36,242 nt of DNA from Paraburkholderia madseniana (GTDB taxonomy: Bacteria; Pseudomonadota; Gammaproteobacteria; Burkholderiales; Burkholderiaceae): contig NZ_VOSW01000096.1 in assembly GCF_009690905.1 (NCBI RefSeq), positions 1-36,242 on the forward strand. Direction: 5' to 3'. The first letter of the stretch is position 1, and each line of letters begins with the position of its first letter. The notes under the pieces were generated by a model. It did no database searches and was not told the DNA's origin. It saw nothing but the letters and a program-made list of their open reading frames with translations. The translations under genes were made by a program, and so were the position numbers. Positions 24,200 to 31,953 of this stretch are shown here, in pieces.

Positions 24200-25294
24200 A
24201 TGAAGAGAAGAAATCTGCTGACCGCCTTCGCATGGGGTGCGGCCTCCCTGGCGCTTGCCGCGCCGCTCGTGCAAACCGCGCAAGCGGCCGACGCACCGGG
24301 CGTCGCGTTCGTCTACCTCGGCAATCCGGGCGACGCCGGCTGGACTTTCGCGCACGATCAGGGCTCGAAGGAAGCCGAAGCGAAGTTCGGCAACAAGATC
24401 AAGATCACCCGCATCGAGAACGTGCCGGAATCGGCCGACTCGGAACGTGTGTTCCGCGATCTGGCGAACAAGGGCAACAAGATCATCATCGGTTCGAGCT
24501 TCGGCTACCAGGACTTCGAACTGAAGGTCGCAAAGGACTTCCCGGACACGGTGTTCCTGCACGCAACCGGCTACAAGAAAGCGCCGAATTTCGGCACCTA
24601 TGACGTGCGCATGTACCAGGGCGCCTACCTGGCAGGCGTCGCTGCCGGCTATGTGACGAAGACCAACACGCTCGGCTTTGTTGCATCGGTGCCGATTCCT
24701 GAAGTGATCCGCAACATCAACGCGTACACGCTCGGCGCGCGTTCGGTGAATCCGAAGATCCACACCAAGGTCATCTGGATCAATAGCTGGTTCGATCCGG
24801 GCAAGGAAAAGCAGGCCGCTGAAACGCTGATCGGGCAGGGTGCCGATGTGCTGCTGCAGAACACGGATTCGAGCGCGACGCTCGCGACCGCATCGGAAAA
24901 GCACGTGCATGCGTTCGGTTGGGATTCGGACATGAAGAAGTTCGGTCCTGAGGCGCACCTCGGGTCGGTGGTCGCGCACTGGGGCGTGTATTACAACGCG
25001 GCTATTCAGCAGGTGCTGGACGGCAAGTGGAAGAACGATCCGGTGTGGTGGGGCATTCCGCAGAAGGCTGTCAATCTTGAAGACCTGAACACGTCGGCGA
25101 TTCCGGCTGATGCGCAGAAGCAGGTGGCGGCGAAGCGCGATGAACTGGCCGGCGGCAAGTGGGACGTGTTCACGGGCCCGATCAAGGATCAGTCCGGCGC
25201 GGTGAAGGTGCCGGCAGGCAAGACGCTGGCCGATCCGGAACTGCAACGCCTGAACTGGTATGTGGAAGGCGTGGACGGTTCGCTGCCGAAGTAA
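24200..25294 (+). CDS. BMP family ABC transporter substrate-binding protein
   Basis: This 364-residue periplasmic protein has a Sec signal peptide (MKRRNLLTAFAWGAASLALA, cleavage near AQA-AD at about residue 29). The mature part has the Bmp/PnrA fold: VAFVYLGNPGDAGWTFAHDQ, IIGSSFGYQDF, MYQGAYLAGVAAGYVTKT, FVASVPIPEVIRNINAYTLG, WINSWFDPGKEKQAAETLI and GADVLLQNTDSSAT. Members bind purine nucleosides or bases. Given the surrounding genes a purine such as xanthine, urate or 8-oxoguanine is possible, which is inference. ATG 24200 follows GGAG; the frame is open upstream but overlaps the permease end. Confidence 0.94.
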   Translation: MKRRNLLTAFAWGAASLALAAPLVQTAQAADAPGVAFVYLGNPGDAGWTFAHDQGSKEAEAKFGNKIKITRIENVPESADSERVFRDLANKGNKIIIGSSFGYQDFELKVAKDFPDTVFLHATGYKKAPNFGTYDVRMYQGAYLAGVAAGYVTKTNTLGFVASVPIPEVIRNINAYTLGARSVNPKIHTKVIWINSWFDPGKEKQAAETLIGQGADVLLQNTDSSATLATASEKHVHAFGWDSDMKKFGPEAHLGSVVAHWGVYYNAAIQQVLDGKWKNDPVWWGIPQKAVNLEDLNTSAIPADAQKQVAAKRDELAGGKWDVFTGPIKDQSGAVKVPAGKTLADPELQRLNWYVEGVDGSLPK

Positions 25295-25320
25295 TCCGGC
25301 TCGCGCGGTCGTCGGGAGCG

Positions 25321-25395
25321 AATCGCGTGACTATTGACCGGGTCGCGAATGATCGGGTCGCGATCGACGGGATCACCATCGACCAGGCGGCGGTC
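25321..25395 (+). repeat. Degenerate 15-bp tandem repeat, five units
   Basis: Units start at 25321, 25336, 25351, 25366 and 25381. Units 2 and 3 are nearly identical (GACCGGGTCGCGAAT and GATCGGGTCGCGATC), and the others are more diverged. In one frame they read NRVTI, DRVAN, DRVAI, DGITI, DQAAV, a five-residue period. They lie between the binding-protein stop and its terminator. Confidence 0.65.
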
Positions 25396-25417
25396 TCAGC
25401 AACCGCTGCTTTAAGAC

Positions 25418-25448
25418 GCTGCGTCCAGTACGGACGCAGCTTTTTTTT
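25418..25448 (+). terminator. Rho-independent terminator of the BMP transporter operon
   Basis: Stem GCTGCGTCC (25418-25426), loop AGTAC, stem GGACGCAGC (25432-25440), then eight T (25441-25448). Confidence 0.92.
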
Positions 25449-25486
25449 GCTTCAGATTATGTGTTGAAGCTGTTTCAGCCGAAGCG

Positions 25487-25693
25487 CTAGTCGATGCGCA
25501 GACCGACCTTGATGGTCACCTGCCAGTAGGCGACCTTGTCGTTCTCGATCTGGCCCCGCGTTTCCGTCACTTCGAACCAGTGCAGATTGCGCAGCGTCTT
25601 CGACGCTTTTGTAATCGCGGTGCTGATTGCGTCGTCGATCGATTTGGTCGATGAGCCGGTCAGTTCGATTTGTTTGTAAACATGTTCTGACAT
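25487..25693 (-). CDS. Dodecin (flavin storage/buffer protein)
   Basis: This 68-residue protein is the normal size of dodecins, which assemble into hollow dodecamers and bind FMN, FAD or riboflavin in pairs. Diagnostic parts are KQIELTGSSTKSIDDAI, the flavin-stacking Trp in NLHWFEVTETRG and the last strand YWQVTIKVGLRID. ATG 25693 follows AGGAGGAAG, an excellent site. It points toward the transporter terminator and stands alone. A short upstream ATG in frame (25765) would add a non-homologous leader and is not used. Confidence 0.95.
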   Translation of the reverse strand: MSEHVYKQIELTGSSTKSIDDAISTAITKASKTLRNLHWFEVTETRGQIENDKVAYWQVTIKVGLRID

Positions 25694-25876
25694 GAACTTC
25701 CTCCTTTGACCTTCGTTGGTGTGCAAAAAAAGTATAGGCAATGGATCGCCGTTGACGTCCCCCATGTCCCGCGCGTGAGCGGGTCATTCCGCACATCGCG
25801 TGCCCGATATGCCGCGGCGGGGAGGGGCCGTTATGATGTCCGCGCAACTCAATCTGAAACCTGACGAGGCTTGAAA

Positions 25877-26848
25877 GTGGAAATTGGTTTTTGCGGTCCC
25901 GGTCTGATGGGCGCGCCGATGATTCGGCATCTGCTGCGCGCGGGGCATACCGTGCATGTCTGGAATCGCACGCGGGCCAAGGCGGAAGCGTTGCTGGCGG
26001 ACGGGGCCAAGGTGGTCGATACGCCGCGCGAACTGGCCTCGCGGTGCGAGGCGGTGCTGCTGTGCGTCGCGGATGCGGCGGCGGTTGAAGAAACGGTGTT
26101 CGGCGCCGAGGGACTGCTGAGCGTGGATGCCGCCGCGCCGAGACGCGTGCGTTGGATCGTCGATCACTCAAGCATTCCGCCGGCCGCCACGCGCGCGTTC
26201 GCGCAGCGCGCGGCGGCGGTGGCGGCCGTTGCGGCGGAAGGTCCGATTGCTGCTACGGGCGAGGGTGAGCGAGAGCGAGAGCGAGAATCTGCGGGCACAG
26301 GCACCGCGAGCGTCGGCTGGATCGACGCGCCGGTATCCGGCGGCGTGGCGGGCGCGACGGCGGGCACGCTGGCGATCATGGCGGGCGGCGCCGCGGCAGA
26401 CGTCGAGGCGGTCACGCCACTCCTTGACGCCTATTCGGCCCGCGTCACACACATGGGCGAGGTCGGAGCGGGGCAGACCACCAAGCTTTGCAATCAGACC
26501 ATCGTCACCGCGACCCTGGCGGCGATCGCCGAGGCCGTGAGCCTCGCGCAACGCAGCGGCATCGACGCCGCCAAACTGACGCAAGGCCTCGCCGGCGGCT
26601 GGGCCGATTCGGTGCTGCTGCAGATTTTCGTGCCGCGCATGACGCAAAGCGGCCTCGCGCCGATCGGCGCATTCCGTACGTTCCAGAAGGACATCGACAC
26701 GGTCGCCGCGACAGCGTACGAGACGGGCACGCCGATGCCGGTTTCGTCGACGGTCCAGCAACTGTTGCGACTCGGCGCGGCGATGGGGCTGGGCGAGGCC
26801 GATCTGTCGGCCTTCATCGGCGTTTTGCAGACGCCGCGCGGCGGCTAG
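25877..26848 (+). CDS. 3-hydroxyisobutyrate dehydrogenase-family NAD(P)-dependent oxidoreductase
   Basis: This 323-residue beta-hydroxyacid dehydrogenase has the N-terminal NAD(P) motif GFCGPGLMGAPM (Rossmann), the substrate loop DAPVSGGVAGATAGTLAIM (150-168) and the catalytic Lys203 in GAGQTTKLCNQ, followed by the all-helical C-terminal domain. The subgroup (HIBADH, tartronate semialdehyde reductase, GLYR) cannot be assigned. Residues 112-146 contain an insert rich in Ala and ERERERE, encoded by GAGCGA microsatellite-like repeats, between two conserved core elements. GTG 25877 is chosen for GAGG seven bases upstream; a TTG at 25871 is too close. Glyoxylate-related tartronate semialdehyde reduction would suit the allantoin genes, but this is speculative. 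Confidence 0.85.
   Translation: MEIGFCGPGLMGAPMIRHLLRAGHTVHVWNRTRAKAEALLADGAKVVDTPRELASRCEAVLLCVADAAAVEETVFGAEGLLSVDAAAPRRVRWIVDHSSIPPAATRAFAQRAAAVAAVAAEGPIAATGEGERERERESAGTGTASVGWIDAPVSGGVAGATAGTLAIMAGGAAADVEAVTPLLDAYSARVTHMGEVGAGQTTKLCNQTIVTATLAAIAEAVSLAQRSGIDAAKLTQGLAGGWADSVLLQIFVPRMTQSGLAPIGAFRTFQKDIDTVAATAYETGTPMPVSSTVQQLLRLGAAMGLGEADLSAFIGVLQTPRGG
26267..26284 (+). repeat. GAGCGA hexamer repeat inside the dehydrogenase gene
   Basis: Three perfect tandem GAGCGA copies encode the ERERERE run at residues 131-137. A slippage-prone microsatellite in a coding region; length changes of six bases keep the frame. Confidence 0.7.
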
Positions 26849-26984
26849 AAGGCGTGCGGGGAAGCGCGAACCGGGGGTGAAAGCGGCGTCGAAACGCGTG
26901 AACACGGCGCTTGCGTGGGTTGAATTCGCGATAACCTGCTAAAATATTGGGTTGTTCGCCGATATCACATTCAAAGGACGCGCC

Positions 26985-28577
26985 GTGCTGTCTACCGCCA
27001 ATATCACCATGCAATTCGGGCCAAAGCCCCTCTTCGAGAACATCTCGGTCAAATTCGGGGGAGGGAACCGCTATGGCCTGATTGGTGCGAACGGCTGCGG
27101 CAAATCCACCTTCATGAAGATACTGGGTAGCGATCTGGAACCGAGCTCCGGCAACGTGATGCTCGAACCGAACGTCCGCCTTGGCAAGCTGCGCCAGGAT
27201 CAGTTCGCGTACGAAGACGTGCGCGTGCTCGACGTCGTGATGATGGGGCACGCCGAAATGTGGGCCGCGATGACCGAGCGCGACGCGATCTACGCGAACC
27301 CCGACGCGACTGACGACGACTATATGCACGCCGCCGAACTCGAAGCGAAGTTCGCCGAGTACGACGGCTACACTGCGGAAGCGCGTGCGGGCGAGCTGCT
27401 GCTCGGCATCGGCATCGCGATCGAAGACCACAATGGCCCGATGAGCAACGTCGCGCCGGGCTGGAAACTGCGCGTGCTGCTCGCGCAGGCACTGTTCTCG
27501 AAGCCGGACGTGCTGCTGCTGGACGAACCGACCAACAACCTGGACATCAACTCGATCCGTTGGCTGGAAGACGTGCTCAACCAGTACAACTCGACGATGA
27601 TCATCATCTCGCACGATCGGCACTTTTTGAACCAGGTCTGCACGCACATGGCCGACATGGACTTCGGCACGCTGAAGGTCTATCCGGGCAACTACGACGA
27701 CTACATGCTGGCCAGCACGCAGGCACGCGAGCGTCAGCAGAATGCCAACGCCAAGGCGAAGGAACGCGTTGCCGACCTGCAGGACTTCGTGCGCCGCTTC
27801 TCGGCGAACAAGTCGAAGGCGCGTCAGGCCACCAGCCGTCTGAAGATGATCGACAAGATCAAGATCGAGGAATTCAAGCCGTCTTCGCGGCAGAATCCGT
27901 TCATCCGCTTCGAGTACGAGAAGAAGCTGCATAACATCGCGGTGGTGGCCGACAAGATCTCGAAGAAATACGAGCGTCAGATCTTCAACGACTTCAGCGT
28001 CAGCGTGCAGCCGGGCGAGCGTATCGCGATCATCGGCGAGAACGGCGCGGGTAAGACCACGCTGCTGCGTTCGCTGCTCGGCAAGCTGACGCTCGACCAC
28101 GGTACCGTGAAGTGGGCCGAAAACGCGAACGTCGGTTACATGCCGCAGGATACGTATGAAGAGTTTCCGACCGACGTCACGCTGATGGACTGGATCGACG
28201 GCTATCGCCAGGAAGGCGATGACGAGCAGATGGTGCGTGGCACGCTCGGCCGTCTGCTGTTCAATGCCGACGACATCCGCAAGTCGGTCAAGGTGCTCTC
28301 CGGTGGTGAGAAGGGCCGCATGATCTGGGGCAAGTTGATGCTGGGCCGTCACAACGTGTTGCTGATGGACGAGCCGACCAACCACATGGACATGGAGTCG
28401 ATCGAATCGCTGCAGATCGCGCTCGACAAGTACGAAGGCACGCTGATTTTCGTGTCGCACGACCGTGAGTTCGTGAGCGGTCTTGCGAACCGGATCATCG
28501 AAGTGAAGACCAACGGCACGCTGAACGACTTCGGCGGCAACTATGAAGACTTCCTGTTGAGCCAGGGCGTGCAGTAA
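26985..28577 (+). CDS. ybiT: ABC-F family ATPase, YbiT type
   Basis: This 530-residue soluble protein with two ABC domains and no membrane segments matches E. coli YbiT closely along its length (for example MQFGPKPLFENISVKFGGG and RFSANKSKARQATSRL). ABC-F proteins act on the ribosome. Domain 1 has GANGCGKST, then APGWKLRVLLAQAL and LLLDEPTNNLD. The linker, which would approach the ribosomal E/P site, spans the SRQNPFIRFEYEKKL segment. Domain 2 has GENGAGKTT, LSGGEKGRMIWGKL and LLMDEPTNHMD. GTG 26985 follows AAGGA by six bases and gives the same N terminus as YbiT. A TAAAAT -10 lies at 26940-26945. Confidence 0.95.
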   Translation: MLSTANITMQFGPKPLFENISVKFGGGNRYGLIGANGCGKSTFMKILGSDLEPSSGNVMLEPNVRLGKLRQDQFAYEDVRVLDVVMMGHAEMWAAMTERDAIYANPDATDDDYMHAAELEAKFAEYDGYTAEARAGELLLGIGIAIEDHNGPMSNVAPGWKLRVLLAQALFSKPDVLLLDEPTNNLDINSIRWLEDVLNQYNSTMIIISHDRHFLNQVCTHMADMDFGTLKVYPGNYDDYMLASTQARERQQNANAKAKERVADLQDFVRRFSANKSKARQATSRLKMIDKIKIEEFKPSSRQNPFIRFEYEKKLHNIAVVADKISKKYERQIFNDFSVSVQPGERIAIIGENGAGKTTLLRSLLGKLTLDHGTVKWAENANVGYMPQDTYEEFPTDVTLMDWIDGYRQEGDDEQMVRGTLGRLLFNADDIRKSVKVLSGGEKGRMIWGKLMLGRHNVLLMDEPTNHMDMESIESLQIALDKYEGTLIFVSHDREFVSGLANRIIEVKTNGTLNDFGGNYEDFLLSQGVQ

Positions 28578-28606
28578 GCGCTTTCTGCTTCACGGTGTAG
28601 TGCAAG

Positions 28607-28638
28607 AAAAAGCCTGCTTCTTCGAAGTGGGCTTTTTT
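28607..28638 (+). terminator. Rho-independent terminator after ybiT
   Basis: AGCCTGCTTC (28611-28620) pairs with GAAGTGGGCT (28624-28633) through two G-T wobbles, then a run of T. A-rich upstream side. Confidence 0.8.
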
Positions 28639-28827
28639 CATGGTGGGCGTCGTGCATGCTGGCTCTGGTTTGTCCGTCCGTACGAATCAACCTTACCGTG
28701 ACGTGACCAACGTCAACCAACCGCTCTCAAAACCAAACCAGCAAACTGCCTCCTTGACCCAAAGCAAGGCACGCCGCGCCCGACGATCGATTATCACCGT
28801 TTCGATAGTCCACCAATCGGGTCGTCA

Positions 28828-30018
28828 ATGCACACCTCTCACTCTTTCCCACCACTCCTTACCCGCGGCCGCTCGCTGCTTCCGATCGTGCAAGGCGGCA
28901 TGGGCGTCGGCATCTCGGCCCACCGGCTGGCCGGCAGCGTCGCTCGCGAAGGCGCACTCGGCACCATCGCGAGCATCGACCTGCGCCATCATCATCCCGA
29001 TCTGATCGAACGCTGCCGGCAATCTCCCGACCGGGCTACGCTCGAACAGGCGAACCTCACCGCGCTGGCGCGTGAAATCCACGCCGCCAAGGCACTCAGC
29101 GAAGGCCGCGGCATGATCGCCGTCAACGTGATGAAAGCGGTCAACGCGCAGGCGGATTACGTGCGCGTTGCCTGCGAAAGCGGCGCCGATGCAATTGTCA
29201 TGGGCGCTGGCTTACCGCTCGATTTGCCGGACATGACCCACGGCCACGACATCGCGCTGATCCCCATTCTGTCGGATAGCCGCGGTGTCGCGCTGGTGCT
29301 GAAGAAGTGGATGAAAAAGGGCCGTCTGCCAGACGCCGTGGTGATCGAACATCCGGCCCACGCGGGCGGCCATCTTGGCGTGAGCAATCTCGCCGACATG
29401 CGCGACCCGCGCTTCGAATTCTTGCGTGTGCTTGAGGAACTAGATGCGGTATTCACATCGCTTGGTTTGCGTCGCCAGGACGTGCCCTTGATCGTCGCGG
29501 GCGGCATCAATAGTCACGAAGCTGTGCGCGAACTGCTGAGCGCCGGTGCCAGCGGCGTGCAGCTCGGCACACCGTTCGCCGTGACCGAAGAAGGCGACGC
29601 GCATCCGAACTTCAAACGCGTACTGGCCGAAGCGACGCCCGACGACATCGTCGAATTCGTCAGCGTGACGGGGCTGCCCGCGCGCGCCGTGAAAACACCA
29701 TGGCTGATGCGCTATCTGCGCCACGAAACGAAAATCCGCGCGAAGGTCGGCGCGCTCAAACACGTCTGCCCGACCGGGCTCGAATGCCTCAGCGTGTGTG
29801 GCTGGCGCGACGGTGTCGAGAAGTTCGGCCACTTCTGCATCGACACGCGACTCGCCGCGGCATTGCGCGGCGACGTGGCCAACGGTCTGTTCTTTCGCGG
29901 CCGCGAAGCCTTGCCGTTCGGCACGGCCATCCGCAGCGTCCACGACCTGATCGAACTGCTTCTGACCGGCGCGACGCGACCCGCTGTCGCAGGTCGTTGG
30001 GCGTTCTCGCTCGGTTGA
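28828..30018 (+). CDS. Nitronate monooxygenase-like FMN protein (NPD/2-nitropropane dioxygenase family)
   Basis: This 396-residue TIM-barrel flavoprotein has IVQGGMGVGISAHRLAGSVA at the first strand, VNVMKA, the GADAIVMGAGLPLDLP strand, HPAHAGGHLGV with the catalytic-type histidine, VAGGINSHEAVRELLSAGAS and GVQLGTPFAVTEE, all typical of the FMN-binding NPD family. It is longer than classical nitronate monooxygenase (about 320-350) because of a C-terminal part containing CPTGLECLSVCGWRDG, two to three cysteines whose role I cannot name. Some relatives are NADH:quinone reductases rather than nitronate oxidisers, so the substrate is open. The ribosome site before ATG 28828 is weak. Confidence 0.82.
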   Translation: MHTSHSFPPLLTRGRSLLPIVQGGMGVGISAHRLAGSVAREGALGTIASIDLRHHHPDLIERCRQSPDRATLEQANLTALAREIHAAKALSEGRGMIAVNVMKAVNAQADYVRVACESGADAIVMGAGLPLDLPDMTHGHDIALIPILSDSRGVALVLKKWMKKGRLPDAVVIEHPAHAGGHLGVSNLADMRDPRFEFLRVLEELDAVFTSLGLRRQDVPLIVAGGINSHEAVRELLSAGASGVQLGTPFAVTEEGDAHPNFKRVLAEATPDDIVEFVSVTGLPARAVKTPWLMRYLRHETKIRAKVGALKHVCPTGLECLSVCGWRDGVEKFGHFCIDTRLAAALRGDVANGLFFRGREALPFGTAIRSVHDLIELLLTGATRPAVAGRWAFSLG

Positions 30019-30087
30019 TACGGGTCAACGTGAAACCTGACAGGAACTTCGACAATCCCCGCACGCAAACAACACTCGGGGAAGCAC

Positions 30088-30744
30088 ATGAAGCACTTGC
30101 TCAGGAACAGAATCAAGGCAACCTTCGTCGCGACGTGCCTGTTAGGCGCGGGCGCGCTGGCCTCACCGGCGCAGGCTGCCGGCGACGACCAGATGAGCGG
30201 CATTCACGCCGGAGACGTACTGGTGCGTCTGCGCGCAATCAGCATCATGCCGAACGTGGAGACCAACCAGTCGCTGTCGGCGCTCGATGTGGGCGTCAAC
30301 AACGCCATCGTGCCGGAGCTGGATCTGACCTACATGATCCGCGACTACCTCGGCGTCGAGCTGATTCTCGGCACGTCGCGCCATCAGTTGACGTCGAGTC
30401 TCGGCAATCTCGGTGGTGTGAACGTGTTGCCGCCCACGCTGCTGCTGCAATATCACTTCAACCACGCGGGGCGTATCCGGCCGTACGTCGGTGCGGGTCT
30501 GAACTACACGTTGTTCTATAACAACGGCCTGAATGCGGGCGGTCAGCCGATTTCGGTCACCAATCATAGCTTCGGTCCCGCGTTGCAGGCAGGTGTGGAC
30601 GTGCAGGTGACCAAGTCGCTGTTCGTCAACGCGGATATCAAGAAGATCTGGATGCACACCGACGCAACGCTCGGCGGTCAGTCGCTTGGCCGGCTGAATA
30701 TCGATCCGGTGGTGGTCGGTTTGGGTGTCGGTATGCGGTTCTGA
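30088..30744 (+). CDS. OmpW family outer membrane protein (second copy)
   Basis: This 218-residue protein has a Sec signal peptide (MKHLLRNRIKATFVATCLLG, cleavage near AQA-AG at about residue 31). It has an OmpW-like barrel: AGDVLVRLRAISIMPN as first strand, the TYMIRDYLGVELILGTSRH strand, ILLQYHF-like and GRIRPYVGAGLNYTLFYNN strands, and a terminal strand ending GVGMRF with Phe last. It is nearer to classical OmpW length than the homologue at 3048. ATG 30088 follows GGGGAAG. It starts 69 bases after the nitronate monooxygenase gene and ends before a strong terminator. The transported molecule is unknown. Confidence 0.93.
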   Translation: MKHLLRNRIKATFVATCLLGAGALASPAQAAGDDQMSGIHAGDVLVRLRAISIMPNVETNQSLSALDVGVNNAIVPELDLTYMIRDYLGVELILGTSRHQLTSSLGNLGGVNVLPPTLLLQYHFNHAGRIRPYVGAGLNYTLFYNNGLNAGGQPISVTNHSFGPALQAGVDVQVTKSLFVNADIKKIWMHTDATLGGQSLGRLNIDPVVVGLGVGMRF

Positions 30745-30775
30745 TCGCCACGCGCGGGAAGCTGCGCTCCTCACG

Positions 30776-30804
30776 CAAAAACGCCGGAATGTCCGGCGTT
30801 TTTT
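30776..30804 (+). terminator. Rho-independent terminator after the second ompW-like gene
   Basis: Stem AACGCCGGA (30780-30788), loop ATG, stem TCCGGCGTT (30792-30800), then TTTT. Confidence 0.9.
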
Positions 30805-30881
30805 ATTGCAATCGCGATCCCAGTCGGGAGACGGGTTTTCCGGCAAGAGGGCCGATGCGGGTGGCCACGGCGCGCGGGAGG

Positions 30882-31085
30882 CTACAGCTTGTCGTTCTTG
30901 AAACGCATCGCGGTGCCGTCCTGCTCGATGCGTACCCACACCGCGCGTTTTTCCTCGTCGCTCAGGAACACCCAGTTGGATACTTCGGTGGCGGTGCGGC
31001 CGCAGCCTTTGCAGACCTCGTCGAAAAGCGTGGAACAGACACCGATGCACGGGCTGTCGGGAAGATCGTGGAGATTCGAAGCCAT
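30882..31085 (-). CDS. DUF1289 family cysteine-rich protein
   Basis: This 67-residue protein has the DUF1289 cysteine pattern SPCIGVCSTLFDEVCKGCGRT followed by EVSNWVFLSDEEKRAVWVRI. The four cysteines probably bind a metal. Members are small and common in proteobacteria, and their function is not established. ATG 31085 follows AAGG seven bases upstream and is where family similarity begins; the open frame further upstream is arginine-rich. It is a lone minus-strand gene converging on the second OmpW gene. Confidence 0.88.
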   Translation of the reverse strand: MASNLHDLPDSPCIGVCSTLFDEVCKGCGRTATEVSNWVFLSDEEKRAVWVRIEQDGTAMRFKNDKL

Positions 31086-31330
31086 CGGAAACCTTGGGGC
31101 GGAGAAGCGAAGTTCCGCTATGTTAACCGATGCGGCCATCGCGCCCCGGCGTCGCGCTCGCCATGGCACAGATGCGTGCACGGTTGGCAGTATCCATTGC
31201 CGCCTTCGCCTCGATTCGAATTCCACCACTCAGCGCGCAATGCTGTACCTGATTCGCGCCGTTCATTGCTGCTAGTTGGTCTTAGTCGAGTTGCCAGCCG
31301 TTCGGACTGCCGTAGACGGTTGGAAAATAC

Positions 31331-31621
31331 TTACAAAACCACTTCGGTCACAAATAAATCACACAAGGCGGCCTTGTCCGCCGAACGCCAACTGCCACAA
31401 CAACGCGCCGTCGCACCGACGATGCCCGCCGCGAGCCGGCGGCCGCCTGCCTGCTGGAGCGCCAGCAGGACGAAGGTGCTGACCGCCGACATCAGCATGC
31501 CGGCCGTCAGCCACAGGAACAGCGTGACGCGGCGGCTGGAGCCTTCGCGGCAGATCTGTGCAAGGTCGCGCCCGGTGCCGATGCCGTGGCGCGACGGGTG
31601 GCTTACGCTCGCATCGAGGTT
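31331..31621 (-). pseudogene. NRAMP/MntH-type metal transporter remnant
   Basis: On the minus strand, one frame from 31621 to the TAA at 31331-31333 reads GIGTGRDLAQICREGSSRRV, then TLFLWLTAG, then MLMSAVSTFVLLALQQAGG and RRLAAGIVGA. These correspond in order to the MntH/NRAMP segments 'LGIATGKNLAEQIRDHYP', 'WVQAE' and 'LTGIATFLILMLQRRG'. About 35 residues between WLTA and MLMSAV (the segment with the metal-binding transmembrane region) are absent. There is no proper start and the end is unrelated, so this looks like a doubly truncated, internally deleted fragment. The alignment is from memory. Confidence 0.5.
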
Positions 31622-31715
31622 AGCTGTAAGGCATAAGATTCAGGGAAAGCGGCCTCTGGCTGCCGCCTTGATGCGAACCCGGTGGGGTGCGGTCGGCGTA
31701 AGTTGACAACGAGAT

Positions 31716-31744
31716 AACACCGGGGCCGCCACTGGTGTTTTTTT
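31716..31744 (+). terminator. Weak terminator-like hairpin upstream of the pot promoter
   Basis: AACACC (31716-31721) pairs with GGTGTT (31734-31739) around a 12-base loop, followed by a run of T to 31744. The stem is short. Confidence 0.4.
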
Positions 31745-31748
31745 CGGG

Positions 31749-31776
31749 TAGACACGCGCCGATAACCCGCTAAAAT
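31749..31776 (+). promoter_or_regulatory. Promoter of the potFGHI operon
   Basis: -35 TAGACA (31749-31754), 16-base spacer, -10 TAAAAT (31771-31776). The predicted leader is about 170 bases and contains a possible TTGCGCG/CGCGCAA stem (31816-31822 with 31846-31852). Confidence 0.55.
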
Positions 31777-31953
31777 TGCGCCCATTTTGTAGCGGCGCGG
31801 CTTACGCTGTACCGTTTGCGCGACAGCCCAGCATTTTTTTTGGTGCGCGCAACAATTAATGGTAGTTTTCGGATTTTTCAGGGGAGCCGCGTGCGGTGTG
31901 CCGCGGCGTGGTTGAAGACAGCCGGGTCGGGCCGGTCAGGATCGGAGAACGGG

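Noticed and set aside
26814..28460. Long open frame on the minus strand opposite ybiT
   Set aside because: It is the antisense shadow of a clear ABC-F gene in GC-rich DNA; its product is His/Arg/Val-rich with no recognisable motif.
31703..31708. TTGACA as a -35 for the pot operon
   Set aside because: No -10 hexamer lies 16-18 bases downstream; the TAGACA/TAAAAT pair at 31749-31776 fits better.
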